Origin: Leuctra nigra
Lineage: Eukaryota > Arthropoda > Insecta > Plecoptera > Leuctridae
Direction: 5' to 3'
Assembly (NCBI GenBank): GCA_934045905.1
Contig: OW203768.1
Coordinates: forward strand, 13,482,316 to 13,546,315
Length of the DNA: 64,000 nucleotides
Shown: positions 33,150 to 44,340 of the stretch, in pieces
How the letters are laid out: each line of letters starts with the position of its first letter
How positions within the stretch are numbered: the stretch's first letter is position 1
Position numbers and translations under genes: made by a program
Notes under the pieces: model-generated
Seen by the model: only the letters and a program-made list of their open reading frames with translations
Databases searched by the model: none
What the model was told of the DNA's origin: nothing

Positions 33150-35565
33150 GTGAGTTGCATTCCATTACCTGACATCTCTACTGGCGCACTTATGGCAACA
33201 CAATACTGGTGACTCGGTTCTCAATACTGGCAATGCAGTTAAAGACATGATTTCACCAATTTTAAAATTTCAATATGAGTATGAAGTTGAGCGTGAAGCA
33301 CTGAAAAGTGAATAGTTTTCGAAATATTTCATAACATAGGTACCTAACTATACTGCGGGATGCATTCCTTACCACAAATTGTACTTAAAATTGTGGCATT
33401 TGCGTTAGGAAAATGCACAGAAATATTTATTTGCAATATTTTATCTCCATGACCAGACTACAATGACGGACTTTTTAGAATGTCACATGTTACATGTATT
33501 GGCAGTTTAAAAGTGATTATTTGTTAAAAATGTTATATTGTGGCGTAGTTGATAATTGGTTATTGCGTCATGAAATAGCTGAGGGGTTGGGTGGGGGGTT
33601 GTTTATTGCCTGTATGTAGGATTACGATGCGCGCGCATATTTGAATAGGCGAGATGACAGCTTTCATTCTCATTTAGTCATGTATGAGTTCTTCCCTGGA
33701 CTTAACCATGACTAAACTCGAAATTACACAATCTTATGTCAACAACGTTTCGACTTAATGTGGCGCGATCACTCGATAAGCCCATTTTTATTGTTTTCAG
33801 AAATTGCCATTTCAAAAAACTTGAACACAATCAATTCAATTCGATCAATCAATTCGAATTTGGTTTATAACTTTTAAAATAGCACACGTATTGTTTTAAA
33901 TATTTTTCCTAATAGCGTTTCTATAAGAAAAAAACGGTACAAAAAATAGATCTTCATTACAGCTTAGAAAATTATACGATTTTACTTTGCTGTCATAAGA
34001 TAACATGAGGGAAGAAACTCATTTTTTTTTTAGAAACAATACACAGAATTTATGAATTACCACACCGGTATGTTCATTCATTTGAACCTTCCGATTGGCT
34101 ACAGTATCTAGATTAGGTCGATTTTGTGTGGAAGATTATTCTTCAACAATAGATTAAATCCACTGGTTCTCCAAATACATATTTTTATTAAACAGAGAAT
34201 ACAAGTAAATTAGAAAAAGTATATTTAACAACTGTGTAAGATAAGATACCAAATAAAAACGTTTTTTGAGTCTCAATTAGTCCTCTTTAAAAAAAATTGC
34301 GTATAAATATAAAAAAGTGATTTATTTGGTCTACCGACAGACACAAAAATTGCGCGTTTCCCATGATGCAATAATATACTAGCACCATCTGTGGCGTGTC
34401 TTTTCCCGCCTGTGAAGGTTTAAAATATACCACCGTATGCGAGCCACTGATCTCCATGTACTTCCACTTCGTTGCGTGGATTGCGCATTGAATCCCTTTA
34501 GCATTAGTCCCAGTGAAGTCGAAAATAAATTAAATAAAATGTTCCTTTTCAAGGTCATCAATTTATAACAGCCTTTTACACGATCTAAATCATTTCTAAA
34601 ATCACTTTGAATCAACTAAATCAATACTTTAGTCATAGTTTACTATTTAATGAACACGTTTTAGTTACATTAGTTATAATTTGTTATAAATTTGCAAAGT
34701 TATTACAGCGGCGACTTAGAAAATGTTGACTTCACTCTCATAGCATTGATAAGCAATCCACGTGTTATATATCAGTGATGCGAGCACACCCTGGCGAGGA
34801 AAATCTGAACTAGAGAAGTATTGCCGCCATTTTCAAACGATTATTTGAATGGCATTAGAACTCGGAAGTAGAATATTTGTTGGGAAATTTAAAATAATTT
34901 TACTCGTCTATTTTAAGAAATGAAATATCTTGGTCAGATCATTGAGTGAAGTACATTTATTTTACTATCTACTTTCCAGATTATGCATCATCCTAACAAA
35001 TAATTTCGTACTATGAAACACTCCTATTAAATAAATATAGAATAGATAGATGAATATAATATTTGTGTAAATTGACACTCAATTCATTTTTAATCATTTC
35101 CTTATAATTAGGGGTTATGGATGGTTTCATTTCCAGCCATCGAGCTATCCCGGACATATGGAAAATCCTGCCTTGCTTGAATGTGTAGGAGACAAACTGC
35201 GAGTACAAATAGTACTACCCAATTACCTACCCTTAATCACACTTCTAAGTCCCAACCCACTTCACTACACTAGTTTGAACAAGCACAGTACTCAAACGAT
35301 TGGTCAAATTTGTACATTGAATTGAAGCATAATAATCTTACAAATTATACTGATTAAAATTATAAACTCATCGAGTATAGTCACATCCAAAAAAATGCAA
35401 TTTTTTACACTAAAAGATTACTCACTTGATCAGTAGTCGGTTTAAAAAAATACGAAGACTTCAAAGTATTAAAATGAAAATTCTGCACCTATCTAACGTA
35501 TAACTAGAGAATTTTCTAAGTAGTTAAAGAAATCTCTTCTAAAACAATCTCGAAACACTGAAATG
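33150..35565. other. Gene-free stretch
   Basis: AT-rich sequence between the POLR1D-like gene and the candidate plus-strand exons. No repeats with clear edges; no exon recognised. Confidence 0.4.
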
Positions 35566-35937
35566 TCAATCAAGTGTTATTTCTTCCACCACCTCTCTTT
35601 TCGCTTTTGTCTCTTTCCCGTTTCCGTCACACTTAGCATCTCTACTCGTAGTCGCAGATTCCCCACTCACCGACCCCTCATCTCTTGAAGTCCTCACACG
35701 CTTGTCTCTCTCACTCGGCCGACTTTCACCGCATCGTTTCCCAGAAGTTGCACCACTCGCTCTCGGTCTACCTTGCAAGGTGTGTAGAATAGTGTTACGG
35801 AGAAACCTCTTGTTCGCTTTGGGTAGCGGACACTTTTGCCATCCTGACGGTCCGCTGACTGTAGCTCTTGCCGCGCCCCGTTGCGCCTCTCGCAAGAGCT
35901 CCTCTTCCGCTAGTCTTTCCAACGTCGCGTCGTCCAT
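35566..35937 (-). CDS. POLR1D: POLR1D isoform-2-like protein
   Basis: A single-exon frame of 123 residues. The N-terminal part reads MDDATLERLAEEELLREAQR, then GPSGWQKCPLPKANKRFLRN and TILHTLQGR. This matches the conserved core of the alternative product of the vertebrate POLR1D locus (ELL-EA-RG, GP-GW-KCP-P-TNKRFL-NTI--TL). The remainder is a charged Ser/Arg/Glu-rich tail. The product is distinct from AC19, the shared subunit of RNA polymerases I and III; its function is poorly known. I start at the ATG at 35937; the open frame extends seven codons upstream without ATG, through CTTTCAG, which could be an acceptor. A pyrimidine-rich CTCCTTCCTCTCGC at about 35990-35975 (minus strand) resembles a TOP/TCT-type initiator. 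No AC19 exon was found nearby. Confidence 0.85.
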   Translation of the reverse strand: MDDATLERLAEEELLREAQRGAARATVSGPSGWQKCPLPKANKRFLRNTILHTLQGRPRASGATSGKRCGESRPSERDKRVRTSRDEGSVSGESATTSRDAKCDGNGKETKAKREVVEEITLD

Positions 35938-37831
35938 CGACTGAAAGTTCAGGGCCAACCCACAAGGAATGAATGAGCGAGAGGAAGGAGTAACAGAATC
36001 ACAATAAAGGTATTGAAGCCATGAAAATTTGATTTGTACTGTCGCTTTTTGGAAAAATTAAAATGCAGGTATTCTCGATTGGAAATAATCACTGCGGAAT
36101 TACACCACAGCACAACGGATTCAGATAAATTAACAGTGAAAAATTGAAAGATTTTACTTGATTATGCATAGGCAGTCAAATATGTTTCGATTCAAGAATA
36201 GGCACCCTAATTGGGCATAGACTGACATCGATGAGTTAGTAAAATATTGCAACATTTCTGTAGTGCATTCAAAACTTCAACTTACATTTTCCATTTTTAT
36301 AGATAATTTTCCCAAAAAGTTCGAATTAAAATCAAAATTTCGTGGAAGAATAAGCAACTCTACGGCAATTTCACAAATAAACCACCTAGCTTTATTAAAG
36401 AATATATAATAATATTGTTTATACTTTATGCATAGAAAAGAAACACAAGGTGAACGAACCACTTCCAAAAATACACTTCATTAGCCTTTTTAGTCAAAGA
36501 AAAATATTTTTTCTCTGCATCTACATTTTCAGACCAACAGCACACACCATTTGTGAATTCGAACCACGCGTCCAACACTTTGCGATACAGGGAAATGAAA
36601 ATGCGCAAAACTTGAACGTGAAAATGAAAATGAGAAGAACAATGGAATGGAACTCTGCTTACTTCACACATATGTGTACTCCTTGTCGAGGTTTCTCCAC
36701 GTCGAAGCATTCGAGCCGTCGGTTTTACGATTCGACGGCCGAATGCTCCGAACAGAGGACACCTCTAAGCCTTACGTTAACTAGTTAATAGAACAATTTC
36801 ATAATACTACAATATTAATTTTAATGAATTAAGAAAAACAGCTTGAACTAATAAGGTAATAAACTGATATTTGATTAAAATATATATTGTGTATTTACTT
36901 ACTCCAATTTCATAAGATCTATTTTTTTGCACACTCAATGAATGTATTTTATATTTTTTTGACAGTGTCTTGCCAGTCAGCACAGAAGCCAGTGGGCGGG
37001 CCACATTCGAGAGGCCAGTCAAACGTAAGACAAGATGAGAGCTTCATGACGATGTGATACAAAAAAGCAAGTCGTCTCGTTTTCGTTTGGCCACGAACCG
37101 ACGTCTCGAAAGTGGCCCGTCCGTTTCACAAGGCCTGGGAGATATACGTTAATAGAATATCATGTAAACCGTCTAGAAAACTCGATTATATAGATGATGA
37201 TAACAATGTATGTTGATTGCTTGGAGACATGCGTAATAGCTCTAAACATACGTCCGCTTTGCCACGTACAGCGCCCAATAAAATCTAAAGCATTTTGCCA
37301 TTATTTTTAAATCAGATTCGTGCAAGAGATGAAAAAGATAGGAATTACGTCGTAGTAGTAACATTCGAATATTCTCTAGAAGATGAAACTTCCATGCACA
37401 TTTAAGATTAGAGATTGCTTGAGAACAGATCCAATCCGCCAACTAAGTGCTATAAGAAAATTACATCTAAAAGCACCCGATAAAAATTGCCGTCATAAAC
37501 ATTGTATTTAATTTTGAACGTCAAAATGTCGTTGCCATTTGAAATCAATGTTTTTATGACAAGACTTGATACTACAATAATTTACACAATAATGGCAATA
37601 TCTTTTTAAAATGTAAAACTCCTTTTCGGCTAATTAAATTTACATTCCAGAATATCTTTTCAACTTGGATGTGTTACAATGTACACAAAAAGTCTGCTTT
37701 TAATTATGAGAAAGTCGCACTACGACCACGGGCCATCTACGGGAGTGTAAACGGCGGGGGGACGGTGCGAGTGCTTACGTGGATGCGAGGGAGAGGGGGG
37801 CGGTGGCAAAGCGTCGTCTCGGCGCGGCCGA
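35938..37831. other. Region between POLR1D-like gene and OAZ, with inverted repeats
   Basis: Contains a short hairpin around 36703-36745 (CATTCGAGCCGTCG / CGACGGCCGAATG) and a longer imperfect one around 36985-37125 (GGCGGGCCACATTCGAGA / TCTCGAAAGTGGCCCGTCC). Both look like fold-back debris. The OAZ 3' UTR should lie in its right end; ATTAAA on the minus strand (37703-37698) is a possible poly(A) signal about 130 bases after the OAZ stop. Confidence 0.5.
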
Positions 37832-37947
37832 TCACTCGGTCGACGAGAACATGTAGATGTTGCACGGGTCCGCGGTGTTCGGGATCCACGGGTGCGCCGG
37901 CGGCAGCGTCGCGAAGCCGAGGAACATGAACGTGCGCATCAGGTTCA
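37832..37947 (-). CDS. OAZ: Ornithine decarboxylase antizyme, last exon
   Basis: Acceptor CTCTCGCTCGGCAG, entering with two bases (G|TG = Val), then NLMRTFMFLGFATLPPAHPW and IPNTADPCNIYMFSSTE before TGA. This is the C-terminal strand-helix of the antizyme fold (family pattern L-RTF-FLGFE---P-HP--P---D-CFM-Y). Phase agrees exactly with the exon at 38904. Antizyme binds ornithine decarboxylase monomers and sends them to the proteasome without ubiquitin, and also blocks polyamine uptake. Confidence 0.95.
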
Positions 37948-38697
37948 CTGCCGAGCGAGAGGGAAACGGATTAGTCACTTCGCTCGTAGAGTCATGAAGA
38001 CAGTGAAAAACATCCAGTAATATGACCTGGTGCAAAACCGATCAAGAGCACTCTTTGTCAATTTTTTGTCATATTTAAGCACAGGGGCTGGATTTACAAT
38101 GAAATATAACTTTAGGACCAAAAAATTGAATATAATAGTATTATTATTACCATGTTTTACCGGCATATCTTCATGAAAATTGTACAAACAGCCATTTATA
38201 ACGATAATAGAGTTACTGGGAGTTATAATGCTATACAGACATAAAGTTATGCCGGAATAATGCTATATAACCTTTTGCGAAGCCATCTCCAGGACCATAA
38301 TAAATATCGTACCTCAAAGGTAGAAGACCGGAAGTCCATTTACTTGATTTTACGTTGTACACTATTTGACTGATGTCAAGAAATACAGTTATATTGACAA
38401 ACAAAATTGACTTATGTCACCATTAATAATAAGATTGGACGAGGCAAAATTACCTACTGGATTATGAGCTTATCTCAAGTATCATTGAAATGGACTTCCA
38501 CCCTTCTACCTTTGATGTACAGATATTGTCTAGCCATCATTTTAATGAAGAACCATAGTGCACACATGCCTGACTTGGCCTTACGCACTTCAAAATTTAA
38601 CAGGTAAATTGGTGAAAACTAAATAGAGCTAATTAATACACAATAGGCACTCATTCATGGCAAAGAAGACAAATCCTTTTAAGTAATTTATTTCGGG

Positions 38698-38897
38698 GAT
38701 CAAATATTACTCGAATGATTATTATGATGAGGATGATAGAAAGATGACGCATGGTTAGTAGGGAACCTTCCCAGCATTCACCTCTCGATTGAGGGAAATC
38801 ACAAAAAACCTCATTCATGATGGTCGGCCACGGGAATCGAACCCAGGACCTTCGAGCCTGCTCGACCCATGCAGACGACGATCACACAGGTCGCCGG
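38698..38897 (-). repeat. tRNA-derived SINE in OAZ intron 3
   Basis: On the minus strand: a tRNA-like head with a perfect B box GGTTCGATTCC (38843-38833), then a body with GTGATTTCCCTCAATCGAG and GCTGGGAAGGTTCCCTACTA. Relatives at 43560-43745 and 21760-21955. The head begins within about ten bases of the OAZ 5' splice site at 38903. Confidence 0.75.
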
Positions 38898-38903
38898 ACT
38901 CAC

Positions 38904-39153
38904 CCCGATCGCTGCGATCCTTCCTCAGACACACGATGATGTGCTCGGCCTTGAGCACGTCCTCGCCGTACTCGAGCAGCGCGATGAAGCACTGCTTCGA
39001 GCCGCTCGGCTGGTAGCTGGGCGGCACCTGAAGGTAGAGCCGCCGCTGCCAGAACACCGCCTCCCACGTCGAAGTCGACTCGGGGGTGACGTTCAGGCAG
39101 AACGACAGGCGCACCGAGTCGCGGGTCTCCGACGCTGCGATCAGGTCAGTCTC
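38904..39153 (-). CDS. OAZ: Ornithine decarboxylase antizyme, third exon
   Basis: A 250-base exon, acceptor GTCGCGCAG, donor GTGAGT (38903-38898), phase 0 in and one base out. It carries the core of the antizyme domain: WEAVFWQRRLYLQVPPSYQP, GSKQCFIALLEYGEDVLKAE and HIIVCLRKDRSDR, matching the family pattern W-x-V-(x)n-LY-x-P-GSK--F--LLE-AE--L-A-HV-IC--K-R-DR. Codon use is GC-rich compared with its surroundings. This is the segment that forms the ODC-binding surface in known antizymes. Confidence 0.97.
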
Positions 39154-39527
39154 CTGCGCGACACGCGGACGAGGAGTTACACGATGCATTTGGTTGAAAA
39201 CATTCTTCAAGAACGATTATAGAGAAGATATTTTTAGATTGCAATATTGGTTGAAAACGTTGGCAACCCTCTCCAACTGTGTTCTGAACAATGACGTAAG
39301 CTCTACTAGAGTAGTCATTGCCAACAGCCAATATGTCATTGGTTTTGACAGATTAAGTTCTCATGAATTTCTCATGAATTTTATAGCTACTTGCTTTCCA
39401 AGAAAGGTAGCAAATTAGAGGTTTAATAATATGGATAAAACAGTGGTCAAATAGTTGCAAGAACTACTAAATACTAGAGATCAAAATTATGTTACTCTAT
39501 CGATTGTTAATTGTAAAATGAGGTTAA

Positions 39528-39742
39528 TGTACACTCGAACAAATAATAAACGATACCTCAATTGTCTGATAAAGGTTTGATGGCATCATCTGATGAAGTA
39601 TGTGCTAATGCATTAGTATCTAACTTAGTTGAGCTCTGATTTCATAGATAATAACAAGGATTGATTGTCAAGGAACCTGACCTAGCAGCCTATCTGTTTT
39701 GTGCAAAGTACCATTTTTAATTGGTTTGAGTGGTACACATTC
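39528..39742. mobile_element. Five-copy MITE family, copy D, in OAZ intron 2
   Basis: Begins GTACACTCGAACAAATAATA and ends AATTGGTTTGAGTGGTACAC; core AACAAGGATTGATTGTCAAG and CATCTGATGAAGTATGTGC are shared with the other four copies. Confidence 0.8.
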
Positions 39743-40195
39743 ATTTCTCAAAATAGATTTTAAATTGTTTGACATCTGAATACAGCAATTCACCTTTAAA
39801 AAAGATTGCAATAGCTGCTAAATAATATGAAAATAGCAAAGAAGTTTCAAAGAATATATTAAAAAAGTTTCAAAAGGTTTTTTAACTTTTTATTGAAAAA
39901 GTGACCAAATCGTGAAATTCTATAAAACAAAAGCTGCCAGCAATCTTTGCTTTTAATGTTTCGTTTCTCAATAATTAGTTTGGATGTAGATACATTAATA
40001 TTCTCTCTTTTGAATGATTCCCAAACTATATTTATTTATAAATAATAATATAAATAACAATAATATTATCGATTCACGATTTTCGATTAGGTATAATTAA
40101 ATATAGTTTGCGAATTGTTTAAAAGAGAGAATATTATTGTGCCAATAGCGAGATCTCAACTGTCCACTGCGAGGCGTTTGCAGCTTCCCACTCAC

Positions 40196-40395
40196 CGATA
40201 TAATCTTATTGTTGATGTTGTTGTGATGGACGCTCACAGAGAGCTCTGAGTTCGGTTTCCCCACGCCGCTGCTGCCCTCTGTACTGACGACTGGCGACAC
40301 ACTGTACGTTGCGACATGGGGGACATCAGGACCACCACTGAGGCCCCGCCCCCAGCGATATGGAGTAGTGGCCGCTCAGCGAGACATCGCATTCA
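40196..40395 (-). CDS. OAZ: Ornithine decarboxylase antizyme, frameshift exon
   Basis: A 200-base exon, acceptor CTCTCGTGTTGCAG, donor GTGAGT (40195-40190). It is read in two frames. Frame 0 (70 bases): ECDVSLSGHYSISLGAGPQW followed by WS and a TGA stop at 40328-40326. This is the conserved ORF1 end of antizymes (…SLG-GP-WWS-stop in insects). The +1 frame starts GAT GTC CCC CAT right across the stop and stays open for 44 codons (DVPHVATYSVSPVVSTEGSS...) to the donor, in phase with the next exon. Without the shift only the short ORF1 peptide is made. Confidence 0.96.
40325..40331 (-). promoter_or_regulatory. OAZ: Programmed +1 ribosomal frameshift site of antizyme
   Basis: Minus strand TGG TCC TGA TGT CCC: the ribosome decodes TCC (40331-40329), skips the T of the TGA stop and continues GAT GTC CCC. 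TCC-TGA-T followed by a C-rich stretch is the classical antizyme shift site. Shifting is stimulated by polyamines in known cases, giving feedback control of ornithine decarboxylase. The polyamine response here is inferred from the family. Confidence 0.95.
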
Positions 40396-40567
40396 CTGCA
40401 ACACGAGAGCGAACAGAATCGGTACACGGTGTCTCATACATATTTCACAAGTTAGGGCAGTGGTACTCAACCTTTTTGACTCGCGGGCCAATAATACGAA
40501 TATGCTTTTGTTGCCGGGCCGCTTTTTTTAATTACAATAATGCTCACGTGATCAGGAAGGATCATTC

Positions 40568-40720
40568 CAGGCACGTAGGAACTACTTTTATCAGGGGTAG
40601 AGGGGGGGGGGGGGGCGTTTTAGCCCAACAGGGCGTGTTTTTAGAATTGAACCATTTAAAAGTGATTCTGCGGCTAAAAAAAGTAAAAAAATCTAGTGGA
40701 GCGGTCGCTCCACCCAGCCA
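40568..40720. mobile_element. 5' fragment of a CAGGCGCG-family hAT element
   Basis: Starts CAGGCACGTAGGAACTAC, matching 53847-54081 (CAGGCGCGTAGGAACTAC), then TTTATCAGGGG, a G run and a GTGATTCT...TAAAA region in the same order. The right end is not recognisable, ending near the palindrome GTGGAGCGGTCGCTCCAC. Confidence 0.6.
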
Positions 40721-40978
40721 AGTCGTACTGTACACTCACAGTCACTCAACATACCGTAAATGCCTAATAAACCGAGGAGCAGACCCAACACTTTTACTGT
40801 AAGCAACAACATGGCATTTTCGGCCTACTGGATCATAAAATTGGAAAATCTCACATTGTTGTGAAATATCTTAATTTCGAGCTATGGCCCACCCCACCAC
40901 ATATACCAAATTTGGGAACAATAGGTTATGCCATTTGCGAGCTAGAGGGCCGTGAAAACAGTGAAATTACATCACTTT

Positions 40979-41031
40979 CATCTTCTTCTTCTTCTTCTTC
41001 TTTAGATGATGATGATGATGATGATGATGAT
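40979..41031. repeat. (TCT)n followed by (GAT)n microsatellite
   Basis: About eight TCT triplets (40979-41003) and nine GAT triplets (41005-41031), back to back. Confidence 0.9.
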
Positions 41032-41286
41032 TCAGATATCAGGAAACACCGCTATCACCGCCACAGCCTAAACGGCTGAACCGATCGATCTGAAATTTTT
41101 ACCACATGTGCACTTTTGGCGTCTGAGGTGCCTTTTTATAAAACCAACCGGAAGTCGCCATTTTGAAACCGGAATTGACGTCATATCTCGAAACCGGCTG
41201 AACCGATCGGAACGAAACTAGCGTCAAACTATTCGGACGGTCATATATATGAAAATACAATAGTCTAAACAGAAATGTACTATTAC

Positions 41287-41791
41287 TAGGGGTGTGCGAA
41301 GGTGGATTTTTGATTTCGAAGTCGAAGTCGAAGATTTGACCTCCTAAAATTCCGAAGTCGAAGTCGAAGTCGAAGATTTTGATTTCACTCAAAAAAATCA
41401 GAATTTGGAACAAAACAATAAACTTGAACTGAATTACTACCTTCCTCCACTAGTAGGCCTACTTCATCTTCGTTTTCGTCGGATAAATCCATTATATTTC
41501 TAAAATCTCCGAAAATAAACACGGCACATAACCTTTTCAAGTAAGCACAGCGTGACAGCAAGCGTCAATGTTAAAACCAAGATGGCCGACCGCAAAAACT
41601 TCTCGACTTCGGAAGTACCAACTACACGAAAATATATTTACCTCGAAAGACGCGCCAAGTTTGAAGACGCAAATCGAAGCTTCGAAAATTTTCGAAGCTT
41701 CGTTTTTTGGAAAAAAGGGTTTTGAAGTCGAAGTCGAAGCTTCGACTTCGACTTCGAAGCTTCGATTATTTCGAAGCTTCGCACACCCCTA
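41287..41791. mobile_element. hAT-type MITE (505 bp) nested in the larger hAT element
   Basis: Ends TAGGGGTGTGCGAAG and CTTCGCACACCCCTA are inverted. A perfect 8-bp duplication ACTATTAC flanks at 41279-41286 and 41792-41799. The sub-terminal parts are runs of GAAGTC / TTCGAAGC hexamers, so the element has long stretches of simple-repeat character. Confidence 0.93.
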
Positions 41792-42154
41792 ACTATTACT
41801 GAAACCGGAAATGACGTCATAAAAATGAAAAATCAGACTTTAATCACCTCTTACTACAATAACTACTTATTCACAAGGTTTATAATGATACAAAACATTT
41901 ATATAAACAAATTCTACGTGGAGTGTTTTCAGCCGCCATTTTGATAACCGGAAGTGATGCCATATCTCGAAAACGGCTGGACCGATTGGAACAAATCTTT
42001 CGCTTTTCTTCATGGAATATCACTTTAAGCATATTTTGGTACCAAACGCAACTTTTCTTAGTAACCAAATTGGAACTGGCTTATTTTTTTAAAGGAATTA
42101 GTCATTGTTGTTTCGATATGTGTTACAAATTGTTTAAATAAACTAAAAAAAAAA

Positions 42155-43283
42155 GTGATATCCCCATAAAAAACACTCCGTGTAAAAATACCAGCCAAGT
42201 CTCTTTAACTATAAAAAAAATAGAAGAAATCTAAAAATTCAGCACTGAAAAGGAGTGATATCAAAAAAGGAGCCAAGTCAACGAATTTTCCAAATTTTAA
42301 TCGTACCATTGAAATAAAAATATCAACCCCCGAGAAATACTTAAAAAGGACTTGGCTCATCGTTTTTTTAAAGACACTTTTCTATCCTAAAAGTATAGGA
42401 AGAACTCTACAAGTATATTTTCCTGAGTATATCACATTCATTATCGACGAATCATACTACGTTTTAATATAACTAGTACTCTTACCTACTGGCAGTTTTG
42501 GTATTTTGTCAATATTCAGAGGAAATAAACGGATAAACGAATAACGAATAAACGGAAGCGGCCTAGTCTATTCGTTATTGCCACTATTTCTAGGGTCATA
42601 TTAATAGAAGACTTCTCAATATCGTGACTGAGGGAAATAGCGAAAGCGCTCATTACAAGAAGGCCGTCAATGAGATTTGTATAAGTGACTAGTGCACTGA
42701 GCCATGCTGCTCAAATAATTACTGACTAGATTTTTATCTAAAGTAATACGTTATGTAATTTATGAATTTTTTTGGTATAAAATGTTAATTAATAGCAATT
42801 AGTTACACGGCGAGAAGGTTCAAAGTATAATGCTGTAGTAGGTATGTCGATGTACCCACAAAACTATAGGTACCTACCAATCACAAACACAACTGTTCTG
42901 TATTTATTGCTTGTAAGACAATGCTATGTTTCTTTGCGTACTTATATTTAAATTTAAAATATTTTACAGAATGTTCAATATTTAATTTGAAAGTTTTGTC
43001 CCAATTTTTCTAGGCATTTCTGAACTACGTAGTATGTGAGTGACATAAGCTTAAGAATAGAAAAGCGTCTTTAAAAAAACGATGCGCCAAGTCCTTTTTT
43101 TAAGTATTTCTCGGGGGTTGATATTTTTATTTCAATGGTACGATTAAAATTTGGAAAATTTGTTGACTTGGCTCCTTTTTTGATATCACTCCTTTTCAGT
43201 GCTGAATTTTTAGATTTCTTCTATTTTTTTATAGTTACTTGGCTGGTATTTTTACACGGAGTGTTTTTTATGGGGTATTTCAC
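42155..43283. mobile_element. Element with about 215-bp inverted arms
   Basis: Left arm 42155-42372 (GTGATATCCCCATAAAAAAC, ACCAGCCAAGTC, AATCGTACCATTGAAAT, CCCCCGAGAAATACTT) is repeated inverted at 43074-43283 with a few changes. The 700-bp interior has no transposase frame. The element class is unknown. The arms could make a long double-stranded RNA stem if transcribed with the OAZ intron. Confidence 0.85.
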
Positions 43284-43559
43284 ACGCCAAACCAACCACT
43301 TTTTAAAATTTTCGGTATTGGTAAATGGTTTAATTTTCGTTGCAACAAGTACTAGCCTATGAAGTTTCAGTAGCTTTAACATGACAACTCTCAAAAGAAC
43401 TGAGATTGTTTTAATATAATTTTTTCAGTGATCACATTTTGGGAATAATAGGTATTTGAAACATCAACTGGGGGGCCACAAAAATTTGTCCCGCGGGCCG
43501 CAGGTGGAGTACCACTGGGTTAGGGTGTTTCTGGATTTAGTTTTTTAGTTTATTTTAGA

Positions 43560-43745
43560 AATTGCATTGCTCTGCAACTAGACTAACTGCGATGAATGAT
43601 TATGATGATTGATGATTGATGCGATGAATGATGACGATGAATGATTATGATGATAAAGGATGGATGGTGGAAAGGCCAATTAGCAGGGAACCTTCCCAGC
43701 ATTTGCCTTGACTGAGGGAAATCACGAAATACCTCAGTCAGGAAG
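43560..43745 (-). repeat. SINE fragment
   Basis: Contains AGCAGGGAACCTTCCCAGCA, TTTGCCTTGACTGAGGGAAA and TCACGAAATACCTCA, matching the body of the SINE at 38698-38897. Preceded by an irregular GATGAATGAT / TGATTGATGA microsatellite (43590-43660). Confidence 0.6.
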
Positions 43746-44340
43746 AACAGTCTCAAGAATTGACAAGTCAGAATGTTTCTTGGTAGGATATGGAGGGATA
43801 TGGATGCATAAGGATATCTGAATTTTCTTTAGGTGATATGGCAAAGGCTGCAAAGATTTCCCCCCACTGATAGCTCTTTTATAGTTGGGTTTGGATTTTA
43901 CTGAATTGTTTTCTATTATTGTTTGGCATTCCAACAGACTTATGGCAAAGATATTATTAAAACTCTGGAGTATTCATAACAGCTAATGGTATACAGTAAC
44001 TTCAGCAATTTCAGGGAACTCAAATGTTGAAAATTACATTTTTTTATGTTTCACTTCTATTAGGTAGGACTATAGGTAGGACCTGACAACATTTAATGCA
44101 AGATGGCTTGATATTTGAGAGACTTCATAATATAACAGTCATTTTACGGACTAAAATGGTGTACCAACTTGTTTCATTACCTGCCCAGACATCTTCAAAA
44201 CATAATTTTTAAATATTATTTCGAACTTTCTCGCCCATCCTTGAAACTTTCAAACCTTCACAACAACTTCCAATCCCGATGAGTGAGTACCTACATTTAT
44301 TGCTGCCAGCTTTGTGCTTTTAACAAGTTTATCTTCGCAG

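Larger units (their letters stand above)
40458..43517. mobile_element. hAT-type element of about 3.06 kb with nested insertions, in OAZ intron 1
   Basis: Ends CAGTGGTACTCAACC...CGCGGGCC and GGCCGCAGGTGGAGTACCACTG are inverted: the widely spread CAGTGGT-TCAACC type of hAT end. Flanking 8-mers AGTTAGGG (40450-40457) and GGTTAGGG (43518-43525) differ by one base. No transposase frame. Inside lie a second hAT element (41287-41791), a hAT fragment (40568), a microsatellite and a large fold-back element (42155-43283), which account for most of its length. Confidence 0.85.

Noticed and set aside
36450..36788. 112-codon plus-strand frame
   Set aside because: Low-complexity, crosses a hairpin, no domain or splice context; the overlapping minus frame is equally long.
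38869..39418. Plus-strand frames of 110-117 codons
   Set aside because: Antisense shadows of the GC-rich antizyme exon at 38904-39153.
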